Of a stretch of 64,000 nt of DNA, positions 16,749-26,623 are shown in pieces (position 1 is the first letter of the stretch; every line of letters begins with the position of its first letter). The notes under the pieces are model-generated. The model was not told the origin of the DNA and searched no databases. It saw only the letters and a list, made by a program, of their open reading frames with translations. The stretch spans positions 2,170,001 to 2,234,000 of the forward strand of contig NZ_JAUSXL010000002.1 of assembly GCF_030815975.1 (NCBI RefSeq), in the 5' to 3' direction. Position numbers and translations under genes: made by a program. The stretch is from Variovorax paradoxus. GTDB taxonomy: Bacteria > Pseudomonadota > Gammaproteobacteria > Burkholderiales > Burkholderiaceae_C.

Positions 16749-17759
16749 ATGCGCATCCCTGAGAAACCGCCCGCCGCCTCCGCCGCGTCGCGCCGCCAGC
16801 TGCTGCAGGCCGGCGCCGCGGGGCTGGCCGTGCTGGCCGCGCCCGCCATCGTGCGCGCGCAGGCCGCGCCCAAGATCCGCATCGGCTTCTGGCCCGTGGC
16901 GGCGGGCCTGCCCTTCTTTGCCGCGGTCGACCGCGGCTACTTCAAGGAAGCGGGCCTCGACGTGGAGCCGCTCACGTTCGCGGGCGCGCAGCAGGTCATG
17001 GAAGGCATGCTCGCGGGCCGCTGCGACGGCAGCGCCAACGGCACGGGCTCGGCCAACCTTGCCATCGGCGAGATCGCGCAGCCGGGGCTCTTCAAGATCT
17101 TCTGCACCAACCCGAGCAACGCCAAGTTCGTGCTCGACGAATTCATCGTCGCCAAGGACAGCCCGATCAAGGCCATGGCCGAGCTGGCCGGCAAGAAGAT
17201 CGCGTCCGGCCCCGGCATCCAGAACGTGACCCTGTGCAAGACCATGCTCGAACGCGCGGGCGCCAAGGGCGCCACCGTGAGCGAGCTTCCCATCGGCCAG
17301 CATGTGGCCGCGCTCGTCGCGGGGCAGGTCGACGCCTGCTACACGCTCGAGCCCACCGGCACCGTGGGCCGCATGAACGGCACCACGCGCGTCATCGAGG
17401 CTGGCGTGGTCGCCAGGTACATCCTCGGCGATCCGATGGCGCCCTGGCACGGCGGCGCGGCCAGCCTCACCAGCGAGTTCATCAAGAAGAACCCCGAGGT
17501 GGCGAAGAAGTACATCGCCGCCTATGCGCGCGGCGTGGAGCTGGTGCGCAGCAAGCCCGACGACGCGCGCCAGCACATGAAGGGCTACACCGCCATCGAA
17601 GGCAGCCTCACGGCCGAAGTGCCGCTCGCCTCGTACACGCTCTACAACGAATTCAAGCCGAGCGACGTCGCGTACTTCCAGAAGTTCTACGACCTGTTCA
17701 CCGAGAAAGGCATCTTCGAGAAGAAGGTACCGGTGGACGGCCTGCTCTACAAGGCATGA
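16749..17759 (+). CDS. ABC transporter substrate-binding protein (NMT1/TauA type)
   Basis: A 336-residue periplasmic binding protein of the NMT1/TauA/SsuA class. It has an N-terminal signal containing twin Arg (ASRRQLLQAGAAGLAVLAAP), which could be Tat-exported. IRIGFWPVAAGLPFFAAVDRGYFKEAGLDVE is the typical start of the mature protein. GAGGAGTCCTC precedes ATG 16749. The stop overlaps the permease start. Relatives bind taurine, sulfonates, nitrate, pyrimidine precursors or ureide-like compounds. The neighbours atzF and the HpxZ-like gene point to a small amide or ureide. Confidence 0.88.
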   Translation: MRIPEKPPAASAASRRQLLQAGAAGLAVLAAPAIVRAQAAPKIRIGFWPVAAGLPFFAAVDRGYFKEAGLDVEPLTFAGAQQVMEGMLAGRCDGSANGTGSANLAIGEIAQPGLFKIFCTNPSNAKFVLDEFIVAKDSPIKAMAELAGKKIASGPGIQNVTLCKTMLERAGAKGATVSELPIGQHVAALVAGQVDACYTLEPTGTVGRMNGTTRVIEAGVVARYILGDPMAPWHGGAASLTSEFIKKNPEVAKKYIAAYARGVELVRSKPDDARQHMKGYTAIEGSLTAEVPLASYTLYNEFKPSDVAYFQKFYDLFTEKGIFEKKVPVDGLLYKA

Positions 17760-18592
17760 CCATGGCCGACGCAAGCACGAGCACGGCCGCGCCGTGGACA
17801 CCGCCCGCCGCCGGCGCGACGGCGGCGGCACCGAAACCGCCGCTGCGCGACCGCCTGCTGCCCTTCATCGGCCCGGTGGCACTGTTCATCGTGTGGGACC
17901 TGGCGGTGCGCCTGGGCTTCATCAAGCCGATCCTCCTGCCCACGCCGGCCGACACCATTGCGGCGCTGATCCCGGGGCTCGCGGGCGGGCCGCTGCTCAC
18001 CGACTTTGCGATGACGGTGTGGCGCACGCTGCAGGCCTTCGCGATTGCGGCGGTGGTCGGCGTGCCGCTGGGCGTGCTGCTCGGCAGCAACGAGCGTGCT
18101 TATCGCAGCGTCGAGTTCCTGATCGACTTCTTCCGCTCCACGCCGTCGTCCGCGCTGATTCCGCTGTTCCTGCTGATCTTCGGCGTGTCGGACGTCAACA
18201 AGGTGGCCATCGCGGCTTTCGGCGCGCTGCTGATCGTGGTGTTCAACAGCGCCTACGGCGTGATCAATGCGCGCAAGCAGCGCGTGATGGCGGCGCGCGT
18301 CATGGGCGCCTCGCGCTGGCAGATCTTCAAGGACGTGCTGGTGTGGGAAAGCCTGCAGCCCAGCTTCGTGGGCCTGCGCTCGGCCGTGTCGATGGCGCTG
18401 GTGATCGTCATCGTGGCCGAGATGTTCATCGGCTCCGACACCGGCCTGGGGCACCGCATCATCGATGCGCAGCAGGTGCTCAACGTCAAGAGCATGTACG
18501 CGGCCATTCTTGCGGCGGGCGCACTGGGCTATGCGCTCAACATTCTCTTTCTCGTCGCCGAGCGCCGCATCGTGCACTGGAGCGGAAGATGA
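17756..18592 (+). CDS. ABC transporter permease (SsuC/TauC type)
   Basis: Inner-membrane permease of the importer encoded by 16749-19422, with about six membrane segments after a Pro/Ala-rich N-terminus. The ABC-contact (EAA) loop reads [30 protein letters not shown], and [15 protein letters not shown] follows as in taurine/sulfonate permeases. I start it at ATG 17756, overlapping the binding-protein stop (ATGA); ATG 17762 is in frame two codons later. The stop overlaps the ATPase gene. Confidence 0.88.
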   Translation: MTMADASTSTAAPWTPPAAGATAAAPKPPLRDRLLPFIGPVALFIVWDLAVRLGFIKPILLPTPADTIAALIPGLAGGPLLTDFAMTVWRTLQAFAIAAVVGVPLGVLLGSNERAYRSVEFLIDFFRSTPSSALIPLFLLIFGVSDVNKVAIAAFGALLIVVFNSAYGVINARKQRVMAARVMGASRWQIFKDVLVWESLQPSFVGLRSAVSMALVIVIVAEMFIGSDTGLGHRIIDAQQVLNVKSMYAAILAAGALGYALNILFLVAERRIVHWSGR

Positions 18593-19422
18593 AAGCCACG
18601 CAAGACATCGTCGTCAACGGCCCGGTGTATGCCGACGTGCCCAGGCCCGTCTTCAAGCCCGGCCCGGCCGGCACGCACATCACCATCCGAGGGCTCACCA
18701 AGTACTTCGCGGGCTGGCCGCTGTACGAGAACTTCGACCTCGACATTCCCAAGCACCGGATCGTCTCGGTATTCGGGCCCAACGGCTGCGGCAAGTCCAC
18801 GCTCATCAACATGATCGCGGGGCTCGTTCCCATCGATGCGGGCGAGATCCTGTTCGACGGGAAGCAGCGCAAGGACACCAAGATCGGCTACGTGTTCCAG
18901 AACTACCGCGAGGCGATGTTCCCGTGGATGCGCACCATCGACAACATCGCCTATCCGCTCAAGCTCGAAGGGCGCAGCAAGGCCGAGGTCGACCGGCGCA
19001 TGGAAGAACTCGTCGCATCCTTCGACGTGAAGTTCGACTTGAAGCGCTTTCCGTACGAGCTCTCGGGCGGCCAGCAGCAGACCGCATCGATCATGCGTGC
19101 GCTCGCGCCCAAGCCCGAGGTGCTGTTTCTCGACGAACCCTTTTCGGCGCTCGATTTCGAGATGACGCTCTTCATCCGCGAGAAGCTGCAGGAGGTGTTC
19201 ATGCAGACGGGCACCACCATGCTGCTGGTGTCGCACGACCTCGAAGAGGCCGTGTACCTGGCCGACGAGGTGCTGCTGCTGACCAAGCGGCCCACCAGGG
19301 TGGCCGAGATCCTGCGCTACGGCGATGCGCGGCCACGCACGGTCGAGACGCTCAGCACCGACAGCTTCGTGGCAACCAAGAAGCTCAGCCTCGACATCTT
19401 CCAGCGCGAGGTGCGCAGATGA
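18589..19422 (+). CDS. ABC transporter ATP-binding protein (SsuB/TauB type)
   Basis: Cytoplasmic ATPase of 277 residues for the NMT1-type importer. Walker A is [10 protein letters not shown], the signature [15 protein letters not shown] and Walker [14 protein letters not shown], with the switch His in [17 protein letters not shown]. It overlaps both neighbours by 4 bases, so the three transport genes and the following HpxZ-like gene should be translationally coupled. Confidence 0.9.
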   Translation: MKATQDIVVNGPVYADVPRPVFKPGPAGTHITIRGLTKYFAGWPLYENFDLDIPKHRIVSVFGPNGCGKSTLINMIAGLVPIDAGEILFDGKQRKDTKIGYVFQNYREAMFPWMRTIDNIAYPLKLEGRSKAEVDRRMEELVASFDVKFDLKRFPYELSGGQQQTASIMRALAPKPEVLFLDEPFSALDFEMTLFIREKLQEVFMQTGTTMLLVSHDLEEAVYLADEVLLLTKRPTRVAEILRYGDARPRTVETLSTDSFVATKKLSLDIFQREVRR

Positions 19423-19799
19423 CGCTGGAGATCAACATTCCCGAGGTGCTCGCCGAAGTGACGGCCGTGTTCGCACGCTACGAAGAAGCGCTCATGGCCA
19501 ACCAGCCCGCAGTGCTCGACGAACTGTTCTGGAACAGCCCGCTGACGCTGCGCTACGGTTTCTCGGAGAACCACTACGGCCATGCCGGCATCCGCGCCTT
19601 TCGCGCATCGCTGCCGGTGCAGAGCCCGCCGCGCGAGCTGCTGCGCACCGTCATCACCACCTACGGCCGCGACTTCGCGACCGCCAACGTCGAGTTCCGC
19701 CGCGAAGGCAGCGGCCAGACCGGCCGGCAGAGCCAGACCTGGCTGCGCACGGCCGAGGGCTGGCGCGTGGTTGCCGCCCACGTGAGCCTGCTGGGCTGA
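19419..19799 (+). CDS. hpxZ: HpxZ/AtzH-like SnoaL-fold protein
   Basis: A 126-residue DUF3225-type protein of the SnoaL/NTF2-like fold. [31 protein letters not shown] and [15 protein letters not shown] match HpxZ of oxalurate catabolism. AtzH of the cyanuric-acid pathway, also found near atzF, belongs to the same family and handles a carboxylated urea intermediate. The companions HpxW/HpxY-type amidases and AtzE/AtzG are absent here, so its substrate is open. Position beside an importer and atzF suggests it processes an unstable carboxylated ureide upstream of allophanate. Confidence 0.82.
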   Translation: MTLEINIPEVLAEVTAVFARYEEALMANQPAVLDELFWNSPLTLRYGFSENHYGHAGIRAFRASLPVQSPPRELLRTVITTYGRDFATANVEFRREGSGQTGRQSQTWLRTAEGWRVVAAHVSLLG

Positions 19800-19804
19800 G
19801 CGCG

Positions 19805-19820
19805 GGGCACATTTTTTGCA
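19805..19820 (+). promoter_or_regulatory. Second sigma-54 promoter, before the BMP binding-protein gene
   Basis: GGGCACATTTTTTGCA has GG (19806-19807) and GC (19818-19819) exactly 10 bases apart and keeps the GGCAC and TTGCA blocks. The predicted start of transcription is near 19831 and the next ATG is 19848. It falls in the only sizeable gap (48 bases) of the first half of the cluster. It would give the second importer and the hydrolases their own RpoN-dependent transcript. Confidence 0.7.
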
Positions 19821-19847
19821 CTCCCTTCAACCTCTGGAAAGAACGCC

Positions 19848-20966
19848 ATGACAAGCCCAATCAATCGCCGCGATTCCCTCAAGTCCCTGGCCGCGCTCGG
19901 CGCCGCCGGCACCCTCGGAGGCTGGAGCGCGCTCGCCGGCGCACAGGCCAAGCCGCTGACCGTCGGCGTGATCTACGTCGGCGCGCGCGACGACTATGGC
20001 TACAACCAGGCGCACGCCATGGCCGCGGCCGAGGTCAAGAAGCTGCCCGGCATCAAGGTGGTCGAAGAAGAGAACGTGCCCGAGACCGCCGCCGTGCAGA
20101 AGACCATGGCCGGCATGATCTCGCAGGACGGCGCCAAGCTCCTGTTCCCCACCTCGTTCGGCTATTTCGATCCGCACATCCTGGCTGTCGCGCCGAAGTA
20201 CCCCGACGTTCGCTTCTCGCACTGCGGCGGCCTCTGGACCGAAGGCAAGCACCCGAAGAACGCCGGCAGCTTCTTCGGCTACATCGACGAGTGCCAGTTC
20301 CTGAACGGCGTGATCGCGGCGCACATGACCAAGAGCAACAAGATCGCCTTCGTCGCCGCCAAGCCGATTCCGCAGGTGCTGCGCAACATCAACGCTTTCA
20401 CGCTGGGTGCGCGCTCGGTCAAGCCGAACATCACCTGCAGCGTGATCTTCACCGGCGACTGGTCGATGGCCGTGAAGGAAGCCGAAGCCACCAACAGCCT
20501 GGCCGACCAGGGCTGCGATGTCTTCACCATGCACGTCGACGGCCCCAAGGTGGTGGTGGAGACCGCGGCCAAGCGCGGCAAGATGGTCTGCGGCTACCAC
20601 GCGAGCCAGGCCAAGCTCGCGCCCAACGCGTACCTCACCGGTGCCGAATGGAACTGGCTCACGGCCTACAAGACCGCCATCGAGGCCGCGCAGACCGGCA
20701 AGCCGCATCCCAACTTCCTGCGCGGCGGTTTGAAGGAAGGCTACGTGAAGATGTCGGCCTATGGCCCGATGGTGCCGGACGCCGCGAAGAAGCAGGCCGA
20801 CGACATCAAGGCGAAGATGATCGCGGGCACCTTCGACATCTTCAAGGACGGCATCAAGGACAACAAGGGCGCGGTCGTGGTGCCGGCCGGCAAGGTCTTG
20901 AAGCAGACCGACCTGGAACTCGAAAAGATGAACTACCTGGTCGAAGGCGTCGTCGGTTCGGCCTGA
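19848..20966 (+). CDS. BMP-family ABC transporter substrate-binding protein
   Basis: A 372-residue basic-membrane-protein-type binding protein, the class used by nucleoside and purine-like importers. The signal region includes SLKSLAALGAAGTLGGWSALAGAQA. The mature start KPLTVGVIYVGARDDYGYNQAHA and VFTMHVDGPKVVVETAAKRGK are typical of the family. GGAAAGAAC precedes ATG 19848. Two BMP-type permeases follow directly; the ATPase of the system is encoded 4 kb downstream. Likely cargo is a polar amide such as biuret, triuret or formamide-related compounds, inferred from context. Confidence 0.88.
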   Translation: MTSPINRRDSLKSLAALGAAGTLGGWSALAGAQAKPLTVGVIYVGARDDYGYNQAHAMAAAEVKKLPGIKVVEEENVPETAAVQKTMAGMISQDGAKLLFPTSFGYFDPHILAVAPKYPDVRFSHCGGLWTEGKHPKNAGSFFGYIDECQFLNGVIAAHMTKSNKIAFVAAKPIPQVLRNINAFTLGARSVKPNITCSVIFTGDWSMAVKEAEATNSLADQGCDVFTMHVDGPKVVVETAAKRGKMVCGYHASQAKLAPNAYLTGAEWNWLTAYKTAIEAAQTGKPHPNFLRGGLKEGYVKMSAYGPMVPDAAKKQADDIKAKMIAGTFDIFKDGIKDNKGAVVVPAGKVLKQTDLELEKMNYLVEGVVGSA

Positions 20967-20977
20967 GTTTCAAGCCC

Positions 20978-22039
20978 ATGCGTCACGCGCTCAAGGAATT
21001 CGCCCTGCCGACGTTCGCCATCGCGGCGGCGCTGCTGCTGTTCGGGCTGCTCGTGGCCTTTGCCGGCGTCGATCCGGTGGAGGTCTGGGCGACGCTCTTC
21101 AAGGGTGCGTTCGGCGACTGGTTCTCGTGGCAGAACACCCTGCAGCGCGCCGCGCCGCTGATGCTCACCGCACTGTGCGTGGCGCTGCCCGCGCGGGCGG
21201 GGCTGATCGTCATCGGCGGAGAAGGCGCGCTGGTGCTCGGTGGCCTGGCCTCTGCCGCGCTCGCGCATGCGGTGCCGCTGCCCGGCAACATGCTGGGCAC
21301 AGTGGTGGTCTGCCTCGCAGGCGCGGCGGCCGGTGCGCTGTGGATCATGCTTGCGGGCTGGCTGCGCCAGTACCGCGGCATCAACGAAACCATCAGCAGC
21401 CTGCTGCTGGCCTACATCGCCATCGGCATCTTCAAGCACCTGGTCGAGGGGCCGCTGCGCGATCCGGCGAGCCTCAACAAACCATCGACCCATGCGCTCG
21501 CCGACGGGCTGCTGATCGGCGGCATCGGCGGTTCGGACGTGCACTGGGGCTTCGTGATCGGCGTGGTCGCCTGCCTGGCGCTCGGGTGGTGGCTGCGCGC
21601 CACGGCCTCGGGCTTTTCGGTGCGCGTGGTGGGCGGCAATCCGCGCACCGCGCAGCTCGTGGGACTGCCGGCCACGCGGCTCATCCTCGGGGCCTGCGGG
21701 CTCGGCGGCGCCTGCGCGGGGCTCGCGGGCGCCGTCGAGGTGGCGGCGGTGCACACCAATGCCAATGCCTCGCTGATCGCGGGCTACGGCTATGCGGGCA
21801 TCCTGGTGTCGTTCATCGCGCGCCACAACCCGGTGGCCATCGTGCCGGTGGCGATTCTTTTTGGCGGCTTCGGCGCGGCCGGCAGCCTGCTGCAGCGCAG
21901 GCTCGGGCTGCCCGATGCTTCGGTGCTGGTGCTGCAGGGCATTGCCTTCGTGCTGATCCTTGCGAGCGAGGGGTTGCGCATGGTCGACTGGAACGCCCTG
22001 CGCGCGCGCGTTCCGCGCGGCGCGGGGGCGGTGCGATGA
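20978..22039 (+). CDS. BMP-type ABC transporter permease 1
   Basis: A 353-residue membrane permease (YufP/NupP-like) of the branched-chain/ribose-type superfamily, with about 8-10 hydrophobic segments. Typical segments are RAPLML-like TLQRAAPLMLTALCVALPARAGL, IGGEGALVLGGLASAA, LRQYRGINETISSLLLAYIAI and GYGYAGILVSFIARHNP. The stop overlaps the second permease gene by four bases. Together they should form the channel for the binding protein encoded at 19848. Confidence 0.88.
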   Translation: MRHALKEFALPTFAIAAALLLFGLLVAFAGVDPVEVWATLFKGAFGDWFSWQNTLQRAAPLMLTALCVALPARAGLIVIGGEGALVLGGLASAALAHAVPLPGNMLGTVVVCLAGAAAGALWIMLAGWLRQYRGINETISSLLLAYIAIGIFKHLVEGPLRDPASLNKPSTHALADGLLIGGIGGSDVHWGFVIGVVACLALGWWLRATASGFSVRVVGGNPRTAQLVGLPATRLILGACGLGGACAGLAGAVEVAAVHTNANASLIAGYGYAGILVSFIARHNPVAIVPVAILFGGFGAAGSLLQRRLGLPDASVLVLQGIAFVLILASEGLRMVDWNALRARVPRGAGAVR

Positions 22040-22959
22040 CCGCGGACCAGTGGATTGCGCTCGCGGCCGGCATCGTCGGCGGTGCGCTGCGCGTGGGCGC
22101 GCCCTTCCTGTTCGTGAGCCTCGGCGAATGCCTCACCGAGAAATCGGGCCGCATCAACCTCGGGCTCGAAGGCGTGCTGGTGCTCTCGGCCATGGCGGCC
22201 TTCGGCGGTGCCTATCTCACCGATTCGGCGTGGCTCGGCGTGCTGATCGGCGCGATGGCGGGGGCGGCGCTCGCGCTGCTGCATGGCCTCCTGTGCTCGC
22301 TCGATCGCGTGAACGACGTCGCGACCGGCATCGCGCTGATGCTGCTCGGCACGGGGCTCGCGTTCTATCTTGGCAAGCCGCTGATCCAGCCGCAGGCGCC
22401 GCAGATTCCTGCGATACCGCTGGGCTTCTGGAGCGACAACACGGTGGTGCGCTCGGCATTGCAACTCAATGCGCTGGTGCCGATCGGCGTGGCGCTGGCG
22501 GTGCTGCTCTGGTGGGGCTTTGCGCGCACGCGGGCCGGCCTGCTGGTGCGCATGGCCGGCGACTCGGCGCAGGCCACGCGCGCGCTCGGCTATTCGGTCT
22601 CGGGCCTGCGCATCGCAGCCACCACGGCGGGCGGCTTCATCGCCGGGCTCGGCGGTGCATCGCTCACGCTGTTCTATCCGGGCAGCTGGAACGAAGGCAT
22701 CTCGAGCGGCCAGGGCCTGATCGCGGTGGCGCTCGTGATCTTCGCGCGCTGGAGCCCGCTGCGCTGCGTGGGTGCGGCGCTGCTCTTCGGCGGGGCGGGC
22801 GCCATCGGACCGGCGCTGCAATCCATCGGCATCGGCTGGGGCTATCACCTGTTCAACACCGTGCCCTACGTGCTCACGCTGGTGATTCTGGTGTTGACCT
22901 GCAGGCCCGGCACGGCAGCCGCCGGCGCCCCGGGCGAACTTTCATCGACAAGGAGCTGA
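22036..22959 (+). CDS. BMP-type ABC transporter permease 2
   Basis: A 307-residue second permease (YufQ/NupQ-like). [25 protein letters not shown] and [19 protein letters not shown] are characteristic of this family. ATG 22036 overlaps the stop of permease 1 (ATGA). The formamidase gene starts 5 bases after its stop, with AAGGAG just upstream inside the permease end. Confidence 0.88.
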   Translation: MTADQWIALAAGIVGGALRVGAPFLFVSLGECLTEKSGRINLGLEGVLVLSAMAAFGGAYLTDSAWLGVLIGAMAGAALALLHGLLCSLDRVNDVATGIALMLLGTGLAFYLGKPLIQPQAPQIPAIPLGFWSDNTVVRSALQLNALVPIGVALAVLLWWGFARTRAGLLVRMAGDSAQATRALGYSVSGLRIAATTAGGFIAGLGGASLTLFYPGSWNEGISSGQGLIAVALVIFARWSPLRCVGAALLFGGAGAIGPALQSIGIGWGYHLFNTVPYVLTLVILVLTCRPGTAAAGAPGELSSTRS

Positions 22960-22964
22960 ATCCC

Positions 22965-23966
22965 ATGAGCGGTCTCGGAGGCCTCAACAAATCGGCCCAC
23001 GGCGTCGTCGTCGGCCTGGTGCAGCTGCAGCTGCCGAGCGTGAAGACGCCGGCCGACCTGGCCGCGCAGACGCAGCGCATCTGCGAGATGGTGGGCAAGG
23101 CACGCCGCAACCAGTCGACCATGGATCTCGTGGTGTTTCCCGAGTACGCGCTGCACGGCCTCTCGATGGACATGAACCCCGAAATCATGTGCACGCTCGA
23201 CGGGCCCGAGGTGGCCGCCTTCAAGAGCGCCTGCATCGCGCACCGCATCTGGGGCTGCTTCTCGATCATGGAAGCCAACCCCGACGGCAATCCGTACAAC
23301 AGCGGGCTCATCATCGACGACCAGGGCGCCATCAGGCTCTACTACCGCAAGCTGCATCCGTGGGTGCCGGTCGAGCCGTGGGAGCCCGGCAACCTCGGCA
23401 TCCCGGTGTGCGACGGGCCGAACGGCAGCAGGCTCTCGCTCATCATCTGCCACGACGGCATGTTCCCCGAGATGGCGCGCGAGGCCGCCTACAAGGGCGC
23501 CGACATCATCCTGCGCACGGCGGGCTACACGGCGCCGATCCGCCATGCATGGAAGATCACCAACCAGGCCAACGCCTTCTGCAACCTGGCCTACACCGCG
23601 AGCGTGTGCCTCAGCGGCAGCGACGGCAGCTTCGACTCGATGGGCGAGGGCATGTTCTGCAATTTCGACGGCACGGTGCTGGCCGAGGGCGGCGGCCGCG
23701 CCGACGAGATCATCACCGCCGAGCTGCGGCCCGACCTCGTGCGCGAGGCGCGCACCGGCTGGGGCGTGGAGAACAACATCTACCAGCTCTACCACCGCGG
23801 CTACGTGGCGGTGAAGGGCGGCGCCCAGGACTGCCCCTACACCTACATGCACGACATGGCCGCCGGCATCTACAGCCTGCCCTGGAGCGCCGAGGTGAAG
23901 GTGACCGACGGCACCTCCTGCGGCTTTGCAGCGCCGGAGCGCACCTACGAAGGAAACAAGCGATGA
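22965..23966 (+). CDS. amiF: Formamidase (AmiF-like, nitrilase superfamily)
   Basis: A 333-residue nitrilase-fold amidase that hydrolyses formamide to formate and ammonia. It aligns closely with Helicobacter AmiF: the FPEY glutamate is residue 60, [15 protein letters not shown] holds the catalytic Lys, and IICHDGM the nucleophile Cys. [14 protein letters not shown] and [16 protein letters not shown] are also shared. An aliphatic amidase with broader range is the alternative. It is encoded between the BMP permeases and biuH with overlapping stop/start, so it belongs to the same nitrogen-scavenging transcript. Confidence 0.9.
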   Translation: MSGLGGLNKSAHGVVVGLVQLQLPSVKTPADLAAQTQRICEMVGKARRNQSTMDLVVFPEYALHGLSMDMNPEIMCTLDGPEVAAFKSACIAHRIWGCFSIMEANPDGNPYNSGLIIDDQGAIRLYYRKLHPWVPVEPWEPGNLGIPVCDGPNGSRLSLIICHDGMFPEMAREAAYKGADIILRTAGYTAPIRHAWKITNQANAFCNLAYTASVCLSGSDGSFDSMGEGMFCNFDGTVLAEGGGRADEIITAELRPDLVREARTGWGVENNIYQLYHRGYVAVKGGAQDCPYTYMHDMAAGIYSLPWSAEVKVTDGTSCGFAAPERTYEGNKR

Positions 23967-24664
23967 ACGACACGACACCTTCCCGCCACGTGGCCGCCGA
24001 GCCCTATGCCTGGCCCTACAACGGCGACCTGCGGCCCGGCAATACCGCGTTCATCGTGATCGACATGCAGACCGACTTCTGCGGCAAGGGCGGCTACGTC
24101 GACGTGATGGGCTACGACCTCTCGCTGGTGCAGGCGCCGATCCAGCCGATCGCGCGCACGCTCGCGGCGCTGCGGCCGCTGGGCTTTCACATCATCCACA
24201 CGCGCGAAGGCCACCGGCCGGACCTGGCCGACCTGCCCGCCAACAAGCGCTGGCGCTCGCGCCAGATCGGCGCCAACGGCGTGGGCATCGGCGACGACGG
24301 GCCGTGCGGGCGCATCCTGGTGCGCGGCGAGCCGGGCTGGGAGATCATTCCCGAACTCGCGCCGCTGCCCGGCGAGGTGGTGATCGACAAGCCCGGCAAG
24401 GGCTCGTTCTATGCCACCGACCTGGAGCTGATCCTGCGCACGCGCGGCATCGAGAATCTGGTGCTCGCGGGCATCACCACCGACGTGTGCGTGCACACCA
24501 CGATGCGCGACGCGAATGACCGCGGCTTCGAATGCCTGCTGCTGTCGGACTGCACGGCCGCCACCGACCACGGCAACCATCTGGCGGCTCTCAAGATGAT
24601 CACGATGCAGGGCGGCGTGTTCGGCGCGCATGCAATGTCGCAGGCCTTGCTGGCGGCCCTATGA
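23963..24664 (+). CDS. biuH: Biuret amidohydrolase (isochorismatase-like)
   Basis: This cysteine hydrolase turns biuret into allophanate and ammonia. The 233 residues carry the Asp-Lys-Cys triad: Asp34 in VIDMQTDF, Lys143 in IDKPGKGSF and Cys176 in [17 protein letters not shown]. The N-terminal [15 protein letters not shown] and the segment [19 protein letters not shown] are as remembered from rhizobial BiuH, where the triad is Asp36/Lys142/Cys175. It overlaps the formamidase gene by four bases. Its product allophanate is the substrate of AtzF, encoded at the head of the cluster. Confidence 0.9.
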   Translation: MNDTTPSRHVAAEPYAWPYNGDLRPGNTAFIVIDMQTDFCGKGGYVDVMGYDLSLVQAPIQPIARTLAALRPLGFHIIHTREGHRPDLADLPANKRWRSRQIGANGVGIGDDGPCGRILVRGEPGWEIIPELAPLPGEVVIDKPGKGSFYATDLELILRTRGIENLVLAGITTDVCVHTTMRDANDRGFECLLLSDCTAATDHGNHLAALKMITMQGGVFGAHAMSQALLAAL

Positions 24665-24693
24665 GAACGCCACGGGTCGCGCCATGTGCATGG

Positions 24694-24721
24694 AGCAGCT
24701 GAATGAATTCCTGCTTTTTTT
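24694..24721 (+). terminator. Weak terminator-like hairpin after biuH
   Basis: AGCAG at 24694-24698 can pair with CTGCT at 24711-24715, followed by a run of T. The stem is only 5 bp with a 12-base loop, so efficiency is doubtful. If it works it would lower transcription of the downstream ATPase, triuret-hydrolase-like and gntR genes. Confidence 0.3.
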
Positions 24722-24817
24722 GTTTGTCCCGTTGTGAGTCATTCAGGGCGCGCTCCCGCCGACGGGAGCGTTATTCGGAGCGGTCGTTGATCGAGCGACA
24801 CAACGGCAGCGCCCATC

Positions 24818-24913
24818 GTGCACAGGGCATCGGGTGCTCCCCGCAGCGAAATCAAGGAGGAGGCCGCAGGCCGGGGGACATTCGCGGAGGGGAGTACCCG
24901 GTGGCCTGTGCAC
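24818..24913. repeat. Long palindromic intergenic repeat (family B, copy 1)
   Basis: The unit starts and ends with GTGCAC and is an imperfect palindrome of about 96 bases: GCACAGG-CA-CGGGTGCTCCCC on the left mirrors GGGGAGTACCCGGTGGCCTGTGC on the right. The centre contains GAGGCCGCAGGCC. The same unit occurs inverted at 53658-53751 and again, shortened, at 53813-53905. The similarity extends left to about 24770. It fills most of the 24665-24976 gap, where no gene is seen. Confidence 0.78.
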
Positions 24914-24976
24914 GCGCCCTGAACAACAGCAACAGCGCCCCGGACAAGAGCAGCCGAACGCGCGGTGAAAACTGAT

Positions 24977-26584
24977 ATGACCACCGCATTGCCTCACGCC
25001 ATTGGCGCGCTCCCCGCAGGCAGCGGCGCGCTCGCGCTCGACACCTATGAGTTGACCAAGCGCTTCGGCGCCTTCACCGCGATGGACCGCGTGACGATGC
25101 GCGTCGAGCCCGGCACGGTGCATGCGTTGCTGGGCGAGAACGGCGCGGGCAAGAGCACGCTGGTGAAATGCGTGGCCGGTTTCCAGCGTGCGGAAGAGGG
25201 CAGCATCCTGATCGACGGGCGCGAGCAGGACATTGCCAACCCGATCGTGGCGCGTGCGCTGGGCATCGGCATGGTTTACCAGCATTTCACGCTGGCACCG
25301 GGCATGACGGTGGCCGAGAACCTGCTGCTCGCGGGCGGCAAGACGCCCGCGCTGATCGACTGGAAGGGCAAGCGCGCGGAGCTCAAGGATTTTCTTGCGA
25401 CCACGCCCTTCAGCCTCGATCTCGACGTGCGGCCATCCGAACTGGCGGCGGGCGAGAAACAGAAGCTCGAACTGCTCAAGCAGCTCTACCTGAAGCCGCG
25501 CCTGCTGATTCTCGACGAACCGACCTCGGTGCTCACGCCGCAGGAGGCCGACGAGGTGCTGGGTCATGTGCGCGAGTTCGCGCGAAGCGGCATGTGCACC
25601 GTGCTCATCATCACGCACAAGTTTCGCGAGGTGATGGCCTATGCCGACAGCGTGACGGTGCTGCGCCGCGGCAAGGCGGTGCACCACTGCCGCGTGGCGG
25701 ACACGAGCCCGGCGCAGCTGGCGCAGGCCATGATGGGCGGCGAGGGCGTTTCAGCGTCTGCGCCGGCTTCCTCGCCCATCGCCAGAGCACCGGTGCCCGA
25801 TGCGGCACCCGTCGCCTTGCGGGTCGAAGGCCTCGAGGCGCAGGGGGACCGCGGCACGCTGGCGCTGCACGGGCTGGGCCTGTCGGTGCGCGCCGGCGAG
25901 ATCCTCGGCGTGGCGGGCGTTTCGGGCAACGGGCAGCGCGAACTGGTCGAGGCCCTGGTCGGGCAGCGTCCGCGGCTGGCCGGCAAGGTGAGCGTGATGG
26001 GCCGGCCCTACAGCGCGCGCCGCGCAGAGAACCGCAGCCTCAAGGTCCGCAGCCTGCCCGAGGAGCCGCTGCGCAATGCCTGCGTGGGCGACCTCAGCGT
26101 GGCGGAGAACATGGCGCTGCGCGATTTCGACCGGCCGCCGCTGTCGCGCGGCGGCGTGCTGAACTTTCCGTTCTGGCGCCAGCGGGCGCGCGAATGGATT
26201 GCCGAATACGGCGTGAAGACGCAGGGCGAGGGCGCGCCGATCCGCAGCCTCTCGGGCGGCAATGTGCAGCGTGCGGTGCTGGCGCGAGAGCTGGCCGGCG
26301 ACATCAACGTGCTGATCGCGGCGAACCCCGTGTTCGGCCTGGACTTCGCGGCCGTGGCCGAGATCCACGAGCGCATCGTGCAGGTGCGCGAGAAGGGCGG
26401 GGCGGTGCTGCTGATCAGCGAGGACCTCGACGAGCTGCTGGAGCTTGCGGACCGCATCGTCGTGATGAGCGAAGGGCGGATCGTGTTCGAGACGTCGGCT
26501 GCGGGGGCCGAAAGGCATGTGATCGGGGCGCACATGGGTGGGGGACACCATGGCGAGCCGCCGCCGCTGAAGGCCTCGGCATGA
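24977..26584 (+). CDS. BMP-type ABC transporter ATP-binding protein (double ATPase)
   Basis: A 535-residue protein with two ABC domains, as in YufO/NupO and ribose-type ATPases. The first domain has Walker [11 protein letters not shown] near residue 52, [15 protein letters not shown] and [14 protein letters not shown]. The second has the usual degenerate site [14 protein letters not shown], then [17 protein letters not shown]. It supplies energy to the binding protein and permeases encoded at 19848-22959, from which it is separated by two hydrolase genes and a palindromic repeat. The start is either ATG 24977 or GTG 24965; neither has a clear ribosome site. Confidence 0.86.
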   Translation: MTTALPHAIGALPAGSGALALDTYELTKRFGAFTAMDRVTMRVEPGTVHALLGENGAGKSTLVKCVAGFQRAEEGSILIDGREQDIANPIVARALGIGMVYQHFTLAPGMTVAENLLLAGGKTPALIDWKGKRAELKDFLATTPFSLDLDVRPSELAAGEKQKLELLKQLYLKPRLLILDEPTSVLTPQEADEVLGHVREFARSGMCTVLIITHKFREVMAYADSVTVLRRGKAVHHCRVADTSPAQLAQAMMGGEGVSASAPASSPIARAPVPDAAPVALRVEGLEAQGDRGTLALHGLGLSVRAGEILGVAGVSGNGQRELVEALVGQRPRLAGKVSVMGRPYSARRAENRSLKVRSLPEEPLRNACVGDLSVAENMALRDFDRPPLSRGGVLNFPFWRQRAREWIAEYGVKTQGEGAPIRSLSGGNVQRAVLARELAGDINVLIAANPVFGLDFAAVAEIHERIVQVREKGGAVLLISEDLDELLELADRIVVMSEGRIVFETSAAGAERHVIGAHMGGGHHGEPPPLKASA

Positions 26585-26623
26585 GTGCCCTGCCGGCTGT
26601 TGCTGGGCTGCCCGGTGCGCGGT

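Noticed and set aside
24749..24964. Search for a transposase, integrase or attachment site to explain the repeat-rich gaps at 24.7, 26.6 and 53.7 kb
   Set aside because: No recombinase gene, direct terminal duplication or tRNA is visible. The gaps hold only palindromic repeats.
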